Origin: Leptospira jelokensis
GTDB taxonomy: Bacteria > Spirochaetota > Leptospiria > Leptospirales > Leptospiraceae
Direction: 5' to 3'
NCBI RefSeq assembly: GCF_004769635.1
Contig: NZ_RQGH01000028.1
Coordinates: 1-64,000 of the forward strand
Length of the DNA: 64,000 nucleotides
The notes beneath the pieces are model-generated. The model was not told the DNA's origin, did not search any database, and was given only the letters and a program-made list of their open reading frames with translations. Both the position numbers and the translations under genes were made by a program. Shown one piece after another: positions 1 through 8,459 of this stretch. The stretch's first letter is position 1. Each line of letters begins with the position of its first letter.

Positions 1-2
1 GT

Positions 3-704
3 TATTATGTATTGGTTAGTGATTCCGTTATGGTTTCCATCCTAATCATTGCATATTATTTTTATGTAAAAGAAAAATACTTATTATTTGTTTTATTATC
101 TAGTTTGGCCATCCTCACAAAAGAACCGGCACTATTTTTGTTATTCCCTCTTGGCTTGGCTGCCTTATTTCGAAAAGATTGGAAAAAAATGATTGTGGTA
201 GGATCAGTTTTGGTGATCCCCGTGTGTTGGCATTTGTATTTATCGTATCGTTTTCCTAATTGGAGGCCAGGCCGGCTAACAGACTTTATCCTCCCGTTTG
301 AAGGACTGATTTCCTATATGGAATCCATTTGGAGCCAATTGGCCGCTGGTAGTAACGTAAAGGAACTTGCACGGCTTTTGAGTCGATTCCCTTTAGTGGT
401 TTTGTTTTTTTTGGGAGTATTTTTGCCCTTCACTGGAAAACTAAAAAAAGGTTGGGAGTTTAGAATTTCGTTTTTATTGGTCCTCTTTATGGTAGGCACA
501 GCTGGGTATTATCATTTTTGGTCTGTTTATGAAAACGTATCGAGGATGTTCACACTTAGCATCCCAATTTTACTTTTACTTATGAATGAAGATAAGACCA
601 TTCGCAAACAAGAATACATCTTGGTCACCATCCTCATTTTGTTTTTATTTCTTATAAAAGTTTTATTCATTTCAAAACAAATGAATTACCAAGTTGGCTT
701 TTAG
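3..704 (+). CDS. Membrane glycosyltransferase-like protein (partial, 5' end outside window)
   Basis: The reading frame is open to the left edge, so the N-terminus is missing; TTG at 12 is just an internal codon. The visible 234 residues are several hydrophobic helices separated by short basic loops, with a Lys-Glu-Pro segment (LTKEPALF) after a helix. This is a pattern of the polytopic dolichyl-phosphate-mannose/GT-39 or GT-83 type transferases that use polyprenyl-phosphate sugars at the cytoplasmic membrane. The catalytic Asp motif expected near the N-terminus is outside the window, so the call rests on topology and style only. It converges with the remnant gene at 701-1077, overlapping it by four bases. 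Confidence 0.6.
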   Translation, partial: YYVLVSDSVMVSILIIAYYFYVKEKYLLFVLLSSLAILTKEPALFLLFPLGLAALFRKDWKKMIVVGSVLVIPVCWHLYLSYRFPNWRPGRLTDFILPFEGLISYMESIWSQLAAGSNVKELARLLSRFPLVVLFFLGVFLPFTGKLKKGWEFRISFLLVLFMVGTAGYYHFWSVYENVSRMFTLSIPILLLLMNEDKTIRKQEYILVTILILFLFLIKVLFISKQMNYQVGF

Positions 705-1077
705 AAATTGAAATCCTGTTGGATTTGAAAATTCTTTTTGGCTTCTTCATTTAGGCTTCGGATTTCATCTTTTTTGAAAATGAGTTCGTAACCATCACCT
801 AATACGAATCTTATGAATGGAGAATCGGATTGGTTTACAATTTGTTTGAGATCCTCAAGGGAAGAAATTTCTTTTCCATTCACAGATTTTAAGATTACTT
901 GGTGGGTTGTATGATACGCCTTATTCCCTGATAGTGGGAATACTTGTGATAAAAATACAATTTTCCCTTCTTTTGGGTTTCGTTTGATTCGGTAAAAATC
1001 ATTTAAATATAATAATTCTTTACTCACGCGGTTTCGCCATTGGTTCCCGTGTTCTGTAAGGTATTGCTCCGATAGTT
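701..1077 (-). pseudogene. 3' remnant of a PDZ-domain (HtrA/trypsin-like) protein gene
   Basis: The frame codes for a PDZ-like end: a beta-rich stretch (KIVFLSQVFPL), a helper segment VILKSVNGKEISSLEDLKQIV typical of the PDZ 'NGK.I.sl.dL' core (a little over 100 residues in all), then FVLGDGYEL. No protease domain is present. The frame continues open upstream of the GTG at 1027 (LSEQYLTEHGNQWRNR...), without a convincing ribosome site, and runs straight into the sequence of the neighbouring truncated membrane protein in another frame. I read it as the surviving 3' end of a larger exported PDZ protein. It could alternatively be expressed as a short PDZ protein from GTG 1027 (108 aa). Confidence 0.5.
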
Positions 1078-1482
1078 CTAAAAATACATCCCAAAAATGG
1101 CACTCTTTTTCCCAAACAAACCAAAAATACCAACTAACATTGGATAACCGATACGTGGGGCACGGTAGGATTCATCAAATCCTTTTGGCCAATTTAAATT
1201 AAAATTAGAAAGTGGTCGTGAGAAATAATAAAAAATTTGTCCGTCATACCCAGCCCCTAAATCTCCAGATTCACCCTTAAAAAGTATAACATTTTCTGGA
1301 GTTTCGGATTTGTTTTGCAACGCGAATTCATGTCCAAAATTAACCATGGAGCTTGGGTTCCATTCGTATTTTTTCCAATAGGAAACCGAAGTGATCCCCC
1401 ATAATAATAAAAAAACAGAAACCGTTAACCACTGTTTTGAATTTAAGTACTTAAATATTGGATTTAACTTTTTTAACAACAT
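1078..1482 (-). pseudogene. 5' fragment of a polytopic membrane protein gene
   Basis: It encodes 134 residues: a basic start, one transmembrane helix at about residues 17-35, then an extracytoplasmic loop containing AGYDGQIFYY and RAPRIGYPML, and the beginning of a second hydrophobic helix where the protein stops. The 'GYDGQ-YY...R-PRI-YP' pattern is typical of the first periplasmic loop in large spirochaetal multi-spanning proteins of several hundred residues, so this looks cut off after the first loop. The stop TAG at 1080-1078 lies at the junction with the PDZ remnant. It starts 3 bases after the stop of the SGNH gene and is the last member of that operon. Confidence 0.5.
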
Positions 1483-1485
1483 AGT

Positions 1486-3069
1486 TTACTCCTGAAACGA
1501 TTCTGTTTTTGGATGTGACAAATATGGTTCTACTGACTTGGCAAAAATGTAATTATAATAACTTGCACCTTCGTACGTTAAATGGTGTGGATCAAAAAAA
1601 TACCGAACATCCTTAACAACTTCGGTATGATCGATGAGGACCTGTCCTCTTTCCTCTAATTTACGACGCAAATCACCTACCCATTCTTTTCTCCATTGGG
1701 AGTCTTTATAAAATGCAAACTCTATGGGATTTTCGGGACTCAAAACCAAAACAAAGGGGATTTTTTTGGATTGAAAATAATCAGAAATTTCTAAGATCCG
1801 ATTGTATTCTTTCCAAGGCTCGAAACCAACAGCATTCACCATTTTTTTTGCTTCCCTAACCTTGTGTAGGCGAAAGAGTTCATTTCTATTCCCTGAATCA
1901 CGGATCATTCGTTCAAAGTATTCGTTTCTAAACTCTGAATCACTCATTTGGATGAAACGAGTGTCATCCCAAAAACTCCTTCTGGAATATGCATAACTTT
2001 CAGATGCCAATGGTTTACAAAAAAAATGAGACAATCGAATTCCAACCGGTTCATCTTTGCCATAACGAATCAAATTTACTTCTTTGGCAGTTGTAAGATT
2101 CGTATTCACTTGGATTTGAACAAATTGCCAATCGTTTTCTTTTCCAACCAATTCGTTCCATTCGATATCAGTCCAACCTGATTTTGGAAAAGATTTTTGA
2201 ATTGTTACACTTGGAGTTTTTGCATCGTGGGTTTTTTGGTTTTGGTAAAATTGAAAGGTTACGTCTGTATTTGGTTTTTGAATGAATATTGACTCACGTT
2301 CTCTTTGTTCGCTACAACGAATGTTTGCCGATTCTTTCGTCCAACCTTTTGACCAAATCCCTTCCTTTGGGATCGCACCTTGGTAGAGGTGGTATTTCCG
2401 TCCACTTCGGAAATGGTTATCAATGTAAACAATGATGGGATCCCAAAAAAACACTCGGAACCGACTCACATAAAACATTGACTTCGTTGCCAATTTGGAA
2501 AATGATTTTCTTGAAATTCGATTCCAATAATCTTTTAAGTACTGTGTTGGGTAAATTGTTTTGGTAGGATACCGATCGGCTAATTGGTTTATCCAAATCT
2601 CTTCTTGGAATTCCAAGGACTGATCTTTTTTTTCCAAATACTCCCATTGCAAATCAGCAAAGTTATGTAAGTATACAACTACGTCAGGACGAGTTGAAAG
2701 TAAGGTCTCTTTATAATAATAAAGATCTGTTGGTGACATTGCAACATGGGAAAAAAAATCGTATTTTGTTTTTCGATTTTCTTTTTGATTCAATTCATCT
2801 GGAAGGACTGAATACAAAGCCACGGAACTACCTGTGATGATGGTTCGGTGTTCCTTTTTTTGTTTTTGTAGGGATTTTGTTTTGTATATAAAATTGTACC
2901 AAGGTGATGAATCCCACTCAGTTTCGTTGGGAAACAAAAAATACAATTCATTAAACAAAATTCTATCGAGTGAGAAAATACCAACTAACAAACAAATGGT
3001 GACAAAAAATACCTTCCATTTGATTCCAATACGGCTTTTTGTTATGGGTAGTCGGGGATCAGTTTCCAT
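1486..3069 (-). CDS. Membrane-anchored SGNH-hydrolase-like protein
   Basis: The 527-residue protein has an N-terminal transmembrane anchor (about residues 17-35) and a long extracytoplasmic part. It carries the two ends of an SGNH active site: G80-S81-S82 after a hydrophobic strand (TIITGSSVALYS) and D493-P-H-H496 near the C-terminus (FFDPHHLTYEG). Between them, strand-like PDVVVYLHN and IPFVLVLSPENP segments fit the fold. The family includes DltD-like and alginate O-acetyl-transfer proteins, so a role in O-acylating a surface glycan is plausible given the glycosyltransferase neighbours. The ATG at 3069 overlaps the upstream GT2 gene by 28 bases. A central insert of about 150 residues (190-350) looks like a beta-rich carbohydrate-binding type module, which I cannot name. 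Confidence 0.65.
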   Translation of the reverse strand: METDPRLPITKSRIGIKWKVFFVTICLLVGIFSLDRILFNELYFLFPNETEWDSSPWYNFIYKTKSLQKQKKEHRTIITGSSVALYSVLPDELNQKENRKTKYDFFSHVAMSPTDLYYYKETLLSTRPDVVVYLHNFADLQWEYLEKKDQSLEFQEEIWINQLADRYPTKTIYPTQYLKDYWNRISRKSFSKLATKSMFYVSRFRVFFWDPIIVYIDNHFRSGRKYHLYQGAIPKEGIWSKGWTKESANIRCSEQRERESIFIQKPNTDVTFQFYQNQKTHDAKTPSVTIQKSFPKSGWTDIEWNELVGKENDWQFVQIQVNTNLTTAKEVNLIRYGKDEPVGIRLSHFFCKPLASESYAYSRRSFWDDTRFIQMSDSEFRNEYFERMIRDSGNRNELFRLHKVREAKKMVNAVGFEPWKEYNRILEISDYFQSKKIPFVLVLSPENPIEFAFYKDSQWRKEWVGDLRRKLEERGQVLIDHTEVVKDVRYFFDPHHLTYEGASYYNYIFAKSVEPYLSHPKTESFQE

Positions 3070-3764
3070 TTTCTTAACAAAAGTTTTTTTGCAAATTGAA
3101 TGGCTAGTTTCAAAACCTTACGATTAAAACTGCTATTCGAAAAAACATATTTGATAGGAAGTTCTTTGATGTTTCCATTATTTTTAGAAACAATAGACAA
3201 AGCTTCCATATGAAAATCAAAAGCAACTGATTCCAATGGGTAATTTGCAATTTTTTCAAACATAGGTTTGGAATAACGTCGATAACCGCTTGTACAATCG
3301 CGCAAACGATTCCCAAACAAATTAAAAACTCCATTGGACAAACAGTAGTTCATCACTTTTGCAGCTAACCATGAAATAAACTTACGATACAAAGGAACAT
3401 TCACCGTAGAAGTACGTGATCCAATGACCAAATCACAATTTGGAAATTGGATGAATTCTTTTAGGTAATTGGCATCATGAGACAAACCTGCATCCATAGT
3501 GATGACCCAATCGTATTTTTTTTCAACAGCATATTTCATTCCATCTTGGATACCTTTGGGAATATGGGTATTTTTTTCATGCCGGATGACATGTAGTCTC
3601 TTCCCAAATTCTTTCGAGAGTTTTTTTAAGATGGCAGGAGTATCATCTTTACTGGCATCATCCGTGACGGATACATCTGCATAGGCGATCGCACCTCGCA
3701 CCACTTCTTCAATTGTGGCTGCTTCATTATAAGCTGGGATCACCACAAGGGTTCGATTTGCCAT
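3042..3764 (-). CDS. GT2-family glycosyltransferase (polyprenyl-phosphate sugar synthase type)
   Basis: This is a 240-residue single-domain GT-A transferase without membrane helices. The N-terminus TLVVIPAYNEA is the classic GT2 first strand; VTDDASKDDT is the nucleotide-binding Asp segment; WVITMDAGLSHD stands where DPM1-type enzymes have MDADLSHDP. Such enzymes move a sugar from a nucleotide donor to polyprenyl phosphate or a growing glycan at the inner membrane face. I use the ATG at 3764 (MANRTLVVIP), one base after the upstream TAA, instead of the 14-codon longer TTG start at 3806. It overlaps the SGNH gene downstream, so the genes are probably translationally coupled. Confidence 0.85.
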   Translation of the reverse strand: MANRTLVVIPAYNEAATIEEVVRGAIAYADVSVTDDASKDDTPAILKKLSKEFGKRLHVIRHEKNTHIPKGIQDGMKYAVEKKYDWVITMDAGLSHDANYLKEFIQFPNCDLVIGSRTSTVNVPLYRKFISWLAAKVMNYCLSNGVFNLFGNRLRDCTSGYRRYSKPMFEKIANYPLESVAFDFHMEALSIVSKNNGNIKELPIKYVFSNSSFNRKVLKLAIQFAKKLLLRKWKLIPDYP

Positions 3765-3765
3765 T

Positions 3766-4806
3766 TTATTTACCAGCGATGTTGAATACTTCTTTGTTTG
3801 CTTCAATCCACTTGAGTAAGCGAGTCACACCTTCTTTTGGAAGGATTTTAGGATTAAATCCAAATTTCTTCGCTTCAGTGATATCACAAATAAAATAACG
3901 CATGTCACCTGGTCTTTCCACTTCAAATAGAATTTCTTGTTTTTTACCAAGAATTTCACCAATGAGTGAGATACAATCTAACAAGGAAATTTTATGTGGG
4001 CTTGCACCACCAATGTTATAAACACCAGGGATTGGATTCTTAAAAAATTCCAAATAGGATTTTGCACCATCTTCTGCGTGTAAAATATCTCGTGTTTGTT
4101 TTCCTGTTCCAAAAATACGGAGTGGAAGACCAAAAACAGACCGAATCGCAAAATTTGCTACCCAACCATGGTCTTCTCCACCAAACTGACGTTCACCGTA
4201 AATACCAGTAAATCGAAAACTCGCAGCTTTAACTCCATACATATCGGTATAAGAGCGAACATAATGTTCGGCACTCATTTTGGATGCATGAAGAGGAGAA
4301 ATTTGACCCACCATAGTTGGGTGTGTAACTGGAATTTCCACAGGCTCTCTCACATATGAAGTTTTGTCTTCTTTTAAGCTATCGTTAATCGAATTTCCAT
4401 AAACATGGATGGAAGAAGTGTTTACTACCGGGATTTTGTGTTTCCTTGCGGCTTCCATAACATTAAAGGTTCCAATCACATTGGTTGAAAAATCAAGTTC
4501 TGGATCTTCCCAAGAAATGGTCATCGCAGGTTGTGCAGCAGTGTGGATGATGTAATCACAATCTACACTTCGGTCCATTAGGTGTTCCAAGTTCCGAATG
4601 TCACCTTTCACCATGGTGACACCAAGTGATTTCAAATAGTTCCAATTATAATCTCTAGTGGCATCTGTTCCGTAACCAGTTCGTTTTAACTCATATTTTG
4701 TCATGTTATCAAAACTGACAACATCCCAACCTTCTTTACGAAATAATTCACATACATGGGACCCTAAAAACCCACAACCACCGGTTACTAATACTTTATT
4801 CGCCAT
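3766..4806 (-). CDS. NAD-dependent nucleotide-sugar epimerase/dehydratase (extended SDR)
   Basis: The protein is 346 residues, the normal length for an extended SDR. VLVTGGCGFLGSHV is the NAD-binding glycine motif (GxxGxxG), DIRNL and IIHTAAQP follow, and TSSIHVYG carries the catalytic Ser. The family resembles CDP-paratose 2-epimerase/UDP-glucose 4-epimerase-like enzymes that prepare sugars for surface glycans. One oddity: the active-site YxxxK reads SPLHASK, so Leu stands where Tyr is expected, with His beside it, although the Lys is present. Its start overlaps the end of the nucleotidyltransferase-GT2 gene by 11 bases, so it belongs to the same operon. Substrate specificity cannot be told from sequence. 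Confidence 0.85.
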   Translation of the reverse strand: MANKVLVTGGCGFLGSHVCELFRKEGWDVVSFDNMTKYELKRTGYGTDATRDYNWNYLKSLGVTMVKGDIRNLEHLMDRSVDCDYIIHTAAQPAMTISWEDPELDFSTNVIGTFNVMEAARKHKIPVVNTSSIHVYGNSINDSLKEDKTSYVREPVEIPVTHPTMVGQISPLHASKMSAEHYVRSYTDMYGVKAASFRFTGIYGERQFGGEDHGWVANFAIRSVFGLPLRIFGTGKQTRDILHAEDGAKSYLEFFKNPIPGVYNIGGASPHKISLLDCISLIGEILGKKQEILFEVERPGDMRYFICDITEAKKFGFNPKILPKEGVTRLLKWIEANKEVFNIAGK

Positions 4807-6271
4807 CGCGACTTTCTCCTAAGAAAAACTTTTTTGATAAAATCAATTTTAATATTTGGAATGAATCCGAAATCATATCCCGTAATCGGTATTCCACTTG
4901 TCCTACTGGTTTAAAATAAGAAACAGGAATTTCGATACACCTCATGTGAGACCTAACAATATCAATCATCATCTCAACAATGAACTTACGGTCTTCAACA
5001 ACTAACTGGGGTTTGACTCGGTCATAAGATTCTCGCCAAATGGAAAAGAACTGACAATCCACATCTGTAAATCTTGGTTCTTGGCCCCACCAAAACACTT
5101 CCACAAGTTTTCCCATCAGTAAATTCACCAATCGGTACAAAGGTTTTAAATTGGAACCTTGTTCAATCATCTGCCTTGTGGTCCTTGTTCCGATGACCAT
5201 GTCCGAGTCTTTCATGTATTCCAATAATTTTGGGAAATCTTTCGAACGAAACGATCCGTCCGGTGATACCACAACCAAGATATCACCCGTTGCATATTCT
5301 ATCCCACGACGAACTTGTTCTCCAAGTAAAGATGGGTCGCCATCACCTGGAAAAGTATAGGTCTTTACCTTTTCCTTTTTAGCAAGTGAAAGAGTTTCAT
5401 CTGTTGATTCATTATCTATTACAATGATTTCATTGAATTTGTCTTTAAAATCAACAATGACATCCGTAATCGAACGTTCATTATGATTGGTAGGGATAAT
5501 CAAACTCGTTTTGAATTTGGAAAACAAATCATTACGAACTTCATAGACTGCATGGTAGTAGTCTTGCATCGAGTTGATATTAAAATATTCACAATTGAGG
5601 GTGGTTGCATATACGCCACCACTCGTTTCTTTTGCCATCTTATCAATGACATCCGTAATTTCGATTACGCCAGATTTCGGGGAGGCAGGTGTTTTTTTAA
5701 AAACTTCAAAGTATTCGGGAGTAAAATAATAACTGCCAAGTCCCAAAAGTTCGTTGGGAGGGTTTTCTGGTTTTTCGACAAGATTTAGAATTTTATCATC
5801 TTCTAATACAACTGAATAGTTCTTCCGGATACGAGAGAGAAGGGATGTTTTGACGATCCCAATCGATGCAGACATTTTAGGATGTTTCTTCAATACTTTG
5901 AGAAACATTTCATGATTGGAACGGTAATAAAATTCATCACCTAAAATGGTAAGGAAAGGCTCATGGATCATTTTTTCCAAACTTGCAACGTCGGATGCCA
6001 ATCCTTTTTCCGTCCATAACACAGTTTCGATCACAACTTTAGGAAGTGCCAATCGAATGTGTTCTACTTCAGCCTTAATTTGTTCTTTTAGATGGCCAAC
6101 AAGGACATACACCTTCTCAATCCCGAATGTTTTCGCCATAAGCTCCACATTCCGGTGGAGGATGGTTTTTCCTTCGATGACAAAGAGAGGTTTTGGTATA
6201 AAACTTGTACGGGGATACGCTCTGGTACCTTTTCCAGCGGCGGCAATCACCCCAATTCTGATCTTTTTCAA
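4796..6271 (-). CDS. Bifunctional sugar nucleotidyltransferase - GT2 glycosyltransferase fusion
   Basis: Two domains are joined in one 491-residue protein. Residues 1-245 form a sugar-1-phosphate nucleotidyltransferase: IGVIAAAGKGTRAYP (GxGTR loop at residues 13-17), PKPLFVIEGK, and LGDEFYY with the metal-binding Asp near 112. Residues 254-491 form a GT2 domain: SLIIPTNHNERS, EIIVIDNESTD, and DILVVVSPDGSFR. The fusion suggests the activated sugar is passed to a transferase in the same chain. I chose the TTG at 6271, where the nucleotidyltransferase fold begins; an open frame reaches 6433 but would overlap the upstream gene by 128 bases and adds sequence that is a shadow of it. It leads a five-gene overlapping operon. 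Confidence 0.85.
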   Translation of the reverse strand: MKKIRIGVIAAAGKGTRAYPRTSFIPKPLFVIEGKTILHRNVELMAKTFGIEKVYVLVGHLKEQIKAEVEHIRLALPKVVIETVLWTEKGLASDVASLEKMIHEPFLTILGDEFYYRSNHEMFLKVLKKHPKMSASIGIVKTSLLSRIRKNYSVVLEDDKILNLVEKPENPPNELLGLGSYYFTPEYFEVFKKTPASPKSGVIEITDVIDKMAKETSGGVYATTLNCEYFNINSMQDYYHAVYEVRNDLFSKFKTSLIIPTNHNERSITDVIVDFKDKFNEIIVIDNESTDETLSLAKKEKVKTYTFPGDGDPSLLGEQVRRGIEYATGDILVVVSPDGSFRSKDFPKLLEYMKDSDMVIGTRTTRQMIEQGSNLKPLYRLVNLLMGKLVEVFWWGQEPRFTDVDCQFFSIWRESYDRVKPQLVVEDRKFIVEMMIDIVRSHMRCIEIPVSYFKPVGQVEYRLRDMISDSFQILKLILSKKFFLGESRDGE

Positions 6272-6305
6272 TGTAAAAGGAAAGTCCCTGGAAGGAAGGA
6301 TTGGG

Positions 6306-6953
6306 TCAATTAGAAAAGGTTCGTTTCCATCGGTAGAATTGCAGGTCACCTTGGTCCCCAAAGCCCGTAAACGGCTCCCAATTCCCTTTGGAAGGGTTCC
6401 AAGTCCTTTCAGGATTGCCATTGCCAATCCCATTCAAATGGAAGCCCCAAATCCCTTCCCTACCGAAAGGCAAGCCACTCAAGTGAACCCCTACTGGGTT
6501 CCCTGCTCTATGCTCCAACTCGTAGACAAGAGGGATATTGTTTAAGGTTCCGAGGAGTGATTCGGACAAAACCCAGACCTTGTCCTGGTTTTTTGAAACT
6601 GTGAATTGTAAGTGTTCACAATCGAAACGGCGAAGGAGTGCAAACTTCTGCCCCCATTCTTTCATCGCACGGATTTGGCATCCCTCAGGAACCAAAGCCA
6701 TTCCCTCTGCAGTACTCGTAATTTTCCCTACAAAGAGGATTTCCTCCCAACCTAAGGTTTTTTTAAAACGAAGTTCTTGCGCGTAATAAAAAAACTTTCC
6801 TTTTTCCTGGAAAATTTCTATACCTATCACTAGGTATCCATTTTCAGTTGTTTGACGGTCTGAAAAATACAATCCTTCCAGTGATTTTCCTACCATAGGG
6901 TTCGTCCAAACAGGTAGAAGGCAAATAAGGGATAAAATCAAAAATTTATGCAC
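6306..6953 (-). CDS. Exported protein of unknown function
   Basis: I do not recognise this 215-residue protein. Residues 1-18 form a signal peptide (HKFLILSLICLLPVWT); there is no lipobox Cys, so it is probably periplasmic or secreted. The mature part is rich in aromatic residues and short beta strands, with Cys at two places (EGCQIR, RFDCEHL) that could form a disulfide. The GTG start at 6953 overlaps the start of the divergent protease gene; TTG at 6941 is the alternative, but it would shorten the signal peptide. It is transcribed ahead of the nucleotidyltransferase-GT2 gene with a 34-base gap. Confidence 0.65.
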   Translation of the reverse strand: MHKFLILSLICLLPVWTNPMVGKSLEGLYFSDRQTTENGYLVIGIEIFQEKGKFFYYAQELRFKKTLGWEEILFVGKITSTAEGMALVPEGCQIRAMKEWGQKFALLRRFDCEHLQFTVSKNQDKVWVLSESLLGTLNNIPLVYELEHRAGNPVGVHLSGLPFGREGIWGFHLNGIGNGNPERTWNPSKGNWEPFTGFGDQGDLQFYRWKRTFSN

Positions 6954-8459
6954 TTGAATTACCGAGTAATCACTGCTCTTCTATTTATTTCATCTATTTT
7001 TTTCAATTGTTACCCCCTACTCCTTGCCACAAAAGAAGAACCGAATGACAATACTTCGGTTTTACTCGGAACGTATTTATTACTCATTGGTAATTGTAAT
7101 ACAGGAAGTGGTCTTTGGGCAAGGGACCTTACCACACAATCGAGTGTCTGTGTTCCTGTTCAACTTTTGTATGATGGAAACAATGTACAAGTGTATAAAG
7201 AAGTATCCCTTTCCACTAATTACGATTTGGTGAATTTTGGGAAAGTTTTTGACACCAATACTTACAACAAACTCATCGCAACATTTGGAACTCCAAGTGA
7301 CAGAGATGGGGATGGCAAAATCAAAATATTGGTAATGGATATCAGAGATGGGGCAACAACAAACAGTGCTTATGTGGCTGGTTACTATGACCCAGTGAAT
7401 TATTTTCCAGACAATTTTTTATCAAGAATTCGCTCCAATTACGCAGAAGTATTGTACTTAGATGGCAAAGAACTAATTGCCGCAAATAATTCTGATCCAA
7501 CCGCATTTACATCCACCGCTGCACACGAATTCCAACACTTACTTCGTTTCCCTAGGATGTATGAAGTGGGTCAATCCGACGAACTTTGGATCAACGAAGG
7601 TACAAGCGAAGTGGCAAGTGACATTGCAGGGTTTGGACCTCAAACCAGTCGTTTGGATTGTTATGCGGGGAGAGAATCACGTTGTTCGGATGGGATCAAC
7701 GGTGTTTCCTTGTTAGATTGGAATAATAGCAGTAGTGAAGTTCTCAAACAATATGCATTTGCCTATGTATTTATGAAGTTTCTTTATGAAAGTTCTGGAA
7801 CAACAGAGGCAGAAAAACAAAGTTTTTTTCGTAATTCCGTGTTAGGTGCGAATGGGATTCGTGCCAACTCCACTGGAAGTTTGATGTCAGTCTTCCAAAC
7901 CAGTGCCAATTTCCAATCCTCTGCTCTCACCACCCAGAATTCCGATATCTTCTTTCGTATGTACACTCTCATCACTGGCTATAGTTTTGGGTTGTCAGGA
8001 ACCAATTTTTCCAATGTAGAACAGGTGCAAAGTGATGGCGGGAATATCAATACAATTGATTTGTCAAATGCAGTCCACTACTACCCACTTCCCACTAGTT
8101 TGAATCGGCTTATAACAAATCCAGTTTTGCCTGTAACCCCGAAAACAAATATCAAACAAGGATCGACTAACTTTTATAATTCTGCACCAACGAACATACC
8201 TACAAATCCTACTCGAAAAAATTATGGTCGTGTTATTGGAATTGGGAAAGGAATCTTATTATGGGCAGACTCCCCTTCTGGATTCAATGCAAGTGTTCGG
8301 AATGTAACAGAAACGACAGGGGATTTGTCTCACATAAGGACAAAACCAAGATCTTTAAAGTCAGTGATTGGTAGCGAACCTGGCCACCAATTCCCCATTT
8401 GTGGATTTGAATTTACAAGCGGTTTGGTTCATACTTCCGAAAGTATTCCAATAGAATAG
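6948..8459 (+). CDS. M30-like zinc metallopeptidase lipoprotein
   Basis: This 503-residue lipoprotein has an N-terminal signal ending at Cys21 (SIFFNC). The catalytic centre is HEFQH at residues 193-197 (AAHEFQHLLRF), followed by ELWINEGTSEVASD, whose downstream Glu fits the third zinc ligand of the gluzincin/hyicolysin (M30) group. Before it, DRDGDGKIKILVMDI and the GYYDPVNYF segment are typical of the M30 propeptide/catalytic fold. It should act on the cell surface or in the periplasm on protein substrates. The ATG at 6948 has an AAGGGA 17 bases upstream, rather far away; TTG at 6954 is an alternative. The 3' end overlaps the convergent SGNH gene by 47 bases. Confidence 0.8.
   Translation: MHLNYRVITALLFISSIFFNCYPLLLATKEEPNDNTSVLLGTYLLLIGNCNTGSGLWARDLTTQSSVCVPVQLLYDGNNVQVYKEVSLSTNYDLVNFGKVFDTNTYNKLIATFGTPSDRDGDGKIKILVMDIRDGATTNSAYVAGYYDPVNYFPDNFLSRIRSNYAEVLYLDGKELIAANNSDPTAFTSTAAHEFQHLLRFPRMYEVGQSDELWINEGTSEVASDIAGFGPQTSRLDCYAGRESRCSDGINGVSLLDWNNSSSEVLKQYAFAYVFMKFLYESSGTTEAEKQSFFRNSVLGANGIRANSTGSLMSVFQTSANFQSSALTTQNSDIFFRMYTLITGYSFGLSGTNFSNVEQVQSDGGNINTIDLSNAVHYYPLPTSLNRLITNPVLPVTPKTNIKQGSTNFYNSAPTNIPTNPTRKNYGRVIGIGKGILLWADSPSGFNASVRNVTETTGDLSHIRTKPRSLKSVIGSEPGHQFPICGFEFTSGLVHTSESIPIE

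Noticed and set aside
5946..6545. 199-codon plus-strand frame over the nucleotidyltransferase gene
   Set aside because: Antisense to a gene with complete, conserved motifs; composition is that of a shadow frame.
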